Origin: Croceibacterium atlanticum
Lineage (GTDB): Bacteria; Pseudomonadota; Alphaproteobacteria; Sphingomonadales; Sphingomonadaceae
DNA length: 64,000 nucleotides
Direction of reading: 5' to 3'
Assembly (NCBI RefSeq): GCF_001008165.2
Contig: NZ_CP011452.2
Span: 496,001 to 560,000, forward strand
A program made the position numbers and the translations under genes. Shown piece by piece: positions 61,809 to 64,000 of the stretch. The notes under the pieces were generated by a model. The model had not been told where the DNA came from. It ran no database searches and saw only the letters and a program-made list of their open reading frames with translations. Position 1 is the stretch's first letter; every line of letters starts with the position of its first letter.

Positions 61809-62996
61809 TTGAAACCGGGTATTATTCATCTTCGCGCAGCGGCGGCGCTGGTTCTGGCAGCAATGCCCGCTGTCCCGCTGGCAGCCCCTGCCGTGCAGGC
61901 GGCACAGGCGGAGCCAGGCAAGCCGCCTGTCCCCCAGGAAATCCCGATTGCGCTGATGGTCGATCTGGCATCGGGGCAGACGCTATATTCGCGCGAGGAA
62001 GATCGGCGCTTCGTCCCGGCCTCCGTTACCAAGGTAATGACGGCCTATACTGCGTTCGGCTTGATCGAAGAAGGGAAGCTGGATCCGCAGACCGAGGTCG
62101 AAATTAGCCGCGAACTGGCTGATGAATGGTCGGGCGAAGGCTCCACCATGTTTCTGCAGGCGGGTGACAAGGTCACGGTGGGGCAGCTTCTGCTGGGCGT
62201 TACCACGGTTTCCGCCAATGATGCTTCTGTCGCCATCGCACTGGAATCATTGGGATCGCTGGAAGGCTGGCTGGCCCTGATGAACGAGAATGCGGCAGAG
62301 CTGGGGATGCGCAACACTTATTTCGGTACGCCCAATGGCTGGCCGGATGAAGGGCGCACATTCACCACGGCGCGCGATCTGGCGCTTCTGGCTGAAGCGC
62401 TGACCACTCGTTATCCCGACCTTTATCGTCGTTATTTCGGCCATCGCGGAATGCGCTATGGCGGCTATGCCCAGAACAATCACGATCCGGTAACCGGAGT
62501 GGTCGCCGGTGCCGATGGCATCAAGACGGGGTATACAAGGCAGGCAGGGTACAATTTCCTCGGCTCTGCAGAACGTGACGGCCGGCGCCTGGTGATGGTG
62601 GTTGCCGGCGCCCCTGCCGCAAGATTGCGGGACCAGGCCGCGCGCGATTTTCTGCGCTGGGGCTTCGGAGCCTTTGATACGCAGGAAATCCTGCCCGCCG
62701 GTTTTCAGATTGGCGAGGCCCGTGTGCAGGATGGTGCGCAGGCTGGCGTGATACTGCGCACCGAAAATCGCGTGCTGGCCAGCATGCCGCAGGGCGAAAC
62801 GCCCGAGGTCGAACTCTCGATCCGCTATCATGGCCCCTTGCGCGCGCCGATCGCGGCTGGCGAAAGGGTCGGGTGGCTGCGTGTTTCCGTGGCCGGTCAG
62901 CAGCCGCATGATGTTCCTCTGATCGCGGGGGAAGAAGTGGCCAAGGCCAATTTTCTTCAGCGCATTCGTAACGGCGTGACCGGGCTTTTCTCCTGA
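61809..62996 (+). CDS. D-alanyl-D-alanine carboxypeptidase (PBP5/6 type)
   Basis: This periplasmic DD-carboxypeptidase trims the pentapeptide. The 395-residue protein starts at TTG 61809 (GGAG 6 nt before). A signal peptide spans about 1-31. The three motifs are Ser72-x-x-Lys75 (PASVTK), Ser135-Ala-Asn137 (SAN) and KTG (DGIKTGYT). A C-terminal PBP5 beta domain and an amphipathic end (ANFLQRIRNGVTGLF) for membrane attachment follow. It precedes tmk, with the stop and start overlapping by 1 nt. Confidence 0.95.
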   Translation: MKPGIIHLRAAAALVLAAMPAVPLAAPAVQAAQAEPGKPPVPQEIPIALMVDLASGQTLYSREEDRRFVPASVTKVMTAYTAFGLIEEGKLDPQTEVEISRELADEWSGEGSTMFLQAGDKVTVGQLLLGVTTVSANDASVAIALESLGSLEGWLALMNENAAELGMRNTYFGTPNGWPDEGRTFTTARDLALLAEALTTRYPDLYRRYFGHRGMRYGGYAQNNHDPVTGVVAGADGIKTGYTRQAGYNFLGSAERDGRRLVMVVAGAPAARLRDQAARDFLRWGFGAFDTQEILPAGFQIGEARVQDGAQAGVILRTENRVLASMPQGETPEVELSIRYHGPLRAPIAAGERVGWLRVSVAGQQPHDVPLIAGEEVAKANFLQRIRNGVTGLFS

Positions 62997-63628
62997 TGGC
63001 CGGGCGTTTCATATCCCTTGAAGGCGGTGAAGGTGCCGGTAAATCCACCCAGGCCCGGCTCTTATCCGATGCGCTGGAGGCGCGCGGAATCCGCGTGCTG
63101 CAAACGCGGGAACCGGGCGGTACATCCGGGGCGGAGGCGATCCGCGCCCTGTTGCTCGATCCGGCAATGCACTGGAATGCAGAAGCGGAAGCCTTGCTGT
63201 TCGCCGCGGCGCGAGCCGATCACGTATCTCAGGCCATCCGGCCCGCCCTCCAGGACGGCCAGTGGGTCGTTTGTGACCGCTTTATCGATTCAAGCCGCGC
63301 CTATCAGGGCGGGGCAGGGGGCCTTTCCGACGATGACGTGGTGACGCTCCACCGGATCGGTTCGGGTGGAATGCTGCCCGATCTGACTATCCTGATCGAA
63401 ATCGCGCCTGATGAAGCGAGGGAGAGGCTGGCCATTCGCGACGCCGGGCAGAGCGACCGGATAGGCGGGCGGGAGGCGCAATATCATGCCGATGTTGCCG
63501 CCGCATTTCGCAGGCTGGCGGAAGCTGATCCAGCCCGCTTCGTGCGGATTGAAGGGCATGGAACGCCGGAGGAAATCCATGCGCGGATCATGCAGGCAGT
63601 CGAACCGCTATTGGGGAAGGCCTCATGA
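62996..63628 (+). CDS. tmk: Thymidylate kinase
   Basis: Tmk phosphorylates dTMP to dTDP. The 210-residue protein has the P-loop EGGEGAGKSTQ, TREPGGTSGAE, the DR motif DRFIDSSRAYQG, and a LID region GQSDRIGGRE. The start ATG overlaps the dacC stop (TGATG) and its stop overlaps the holB start (ATGA), so it is in the middle of the dacC-tmk-holB operon, a common alphaproteobacterial order. Confidence 0.96.
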   Translation: MAGRFISLEGGEGAGKSTQARLLSDALEARGIRVLQTREPGGTSGAEAIRALLLDPAMHWNAEAEALLFAAARADHVSQAIRPALQDGQWVVCDRFIDSSRAYQGGAGGLSDDDVVTLHRIGSGGMLPDLTILIEIAPDEARERLAIRDAGQSDRIGGREAQYHADVAAAFRRLAEADPARFVRIEGHGTPEEIHARIMQAVEPLLGKAS

Positions 63629-64000
63629 TCCTGGCCGGACATGACGCAGCATGGGGCGAATGGCGCGCGGCAATGGCCGGTCCGCGTATGCACCATGGGT
63701 GGATCCTTTCCGGGCGCCGGGGGACCGGCAAGGCCAGTTTTGCGCTGGATGCCGCGCGGGAACTCGTGTCCGAAGCCGGTGTTGCCCAGCCTCCGCATGA
63801 CCATCCGGACATTATCGTTCTCCAGAACCTGCCGGCCAGCGCCGATGATGAGAAGAAGCGCGAGGCGGGCAAGCCCTATAATCTCAAGCGGAATATCTCG
63901 GTGGATCAGGTGCGCGCCATGCAGCGGCGGCTATCGACCCGGCCGACTCTGGGCAGCCGCCGTGTCATCATTGTCGATCCGGCTGACGATCTGGAAAAAG
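63625..64000 (+). CDS. holB: DNA polymerase III subunit delta-prime, truncated at window edge
   Basis: The first 125 codons are present; the gene runs off the right end. It starts MILAGHDAAWGEWRAAMAGPR and has a P-loop-like SGRRGTGKAS, DHPDIIVLQ, NISVDQVRAMQRRLSTRP and VIIVDPADDLEK, all typical of HolB, the clamp-loader subunit. Overlap with tmk and the conserved order support the call. Confidence 0.93.
   Translation, partial: MILAGHDAAWGEWRAAMAGPRMHHGWILSGRRGTGKASFALDAARELVSEAGVAQPPHDHPDIIVLQNLPASADDEKKREAGKPYNLKRNISVDQVRAMQRRLSTRPTLGSRRVIIVDPADDLEK

Overview
The window is ordinary, GC-rich, densely packed bacterial chromosome. The organism looks like an alphaproteobacterium of the Sphingomonadales (Erythrobacteraceae/Sphingomonadaceae type). 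I infer this from gene order and family types: rdgB-rph divergent from hrcA-grpE, dacC-tmk-holB, a PDH E2/lpd cluster, PhaR, a DOMON-like/NamZ pair, a LigF-type glutathione transferase, a vgr-related protein, a perfect CtrA-type box (TTAA-N7-TTAA), an alphaproteobacterial-type heat-shock promoter before dnaK, and the VPAKAGT/VPAFAGT palindromic element known from this group. I see no prophage, insertion sequence, CRISPR array, rRNA operon, plasmid gene or integrated island. One tRNA gene (Ser, anticodon UGA) is present. Adjacent genes often overlap by 4 nt (ATGA or GTGA), so translational coupling is common.

Layout. 1-3.7 kb (minus): a truncated secreted Gly/His-rich protein, pth, rplY and two tandem TraB/GumN lipoproteins. 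3.8-9.7 kb (plus): glyQ, glyS (with an in-frame palindromic insertion) and ppdK. 9.7-12 kb: an NDUFAF5-like methyltransferase divergent from comF, then hisI. 12-18.6 kb: an acyl-CoA dehydrogenase, then a four-gene minus-strand operon (MFS transporter, cysK, dienelactone hydrolase, berberine-type flavoenzyme) and a PilZ protein. 18.6-23.8 kb: tyrS, then a cell-wall-recycling-like cluster (DOMON-like protein, NamZ, M24 peptidase) and a LigF-like glutathione transferase. 23.9-28.6 kb: a soluble chemoreceptor, a class-A-beta-lactamase-like serine hydrolase and parE. 28.7-34.8 kb: LpoA-like lipoprotein / rsmI-yraN-gshB-DedA, then xerC and hemW. 34.8-42.5 kb: rdgB-rph divergent from hrcA-grpE, small envelope proteins, then dnaK-dnaJ. 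42.5-48.2 kb: radA, cvpA, a degenerate IscU-like protein, an MHS-type transporter, alr and phaR. 48.3-56.8 kb: proS (archaeal/eukaryotic type), rnr, a stress protein, pdhC, a thioesterase and lpd. 56.8-64 kb: a CoA-transferase, tRNA-Ser, a secreted unknown, then MltB-like, RlpA-like, dacC, tmk and a truncated holB.

How the genes work together. The main themes are translation (three aminoacyl-tRNA synthetases, pth, rplY, rsmI), protein folding under the HrcA/GrpE/DnaK/DnaJ set, peptidoglycan metabolism (alr, dacC, MltB-like, RlpA-like, NamZ, LpoA-like), and the pyruvate/acetyl-CoA node (ppdK, pdhC, lpd, thioesterase, CoA-transferase, phaR).

I did not find a clearly new multi-gene system. The most unusual items are the coding palindromic element inside glyS, a near-identical 23-24 bp GTTCCAG-repeat element placed just before both ppdK and the thioesterase-lpd genes, an RlpA-like protein that has lost its catalytic aspartate, an IscU-like scaffold lacking the third cysteine, a chemoreceptor with its sensor domain at the C terminus, and an MHS transporter with a roughly 90-residue extra domain.
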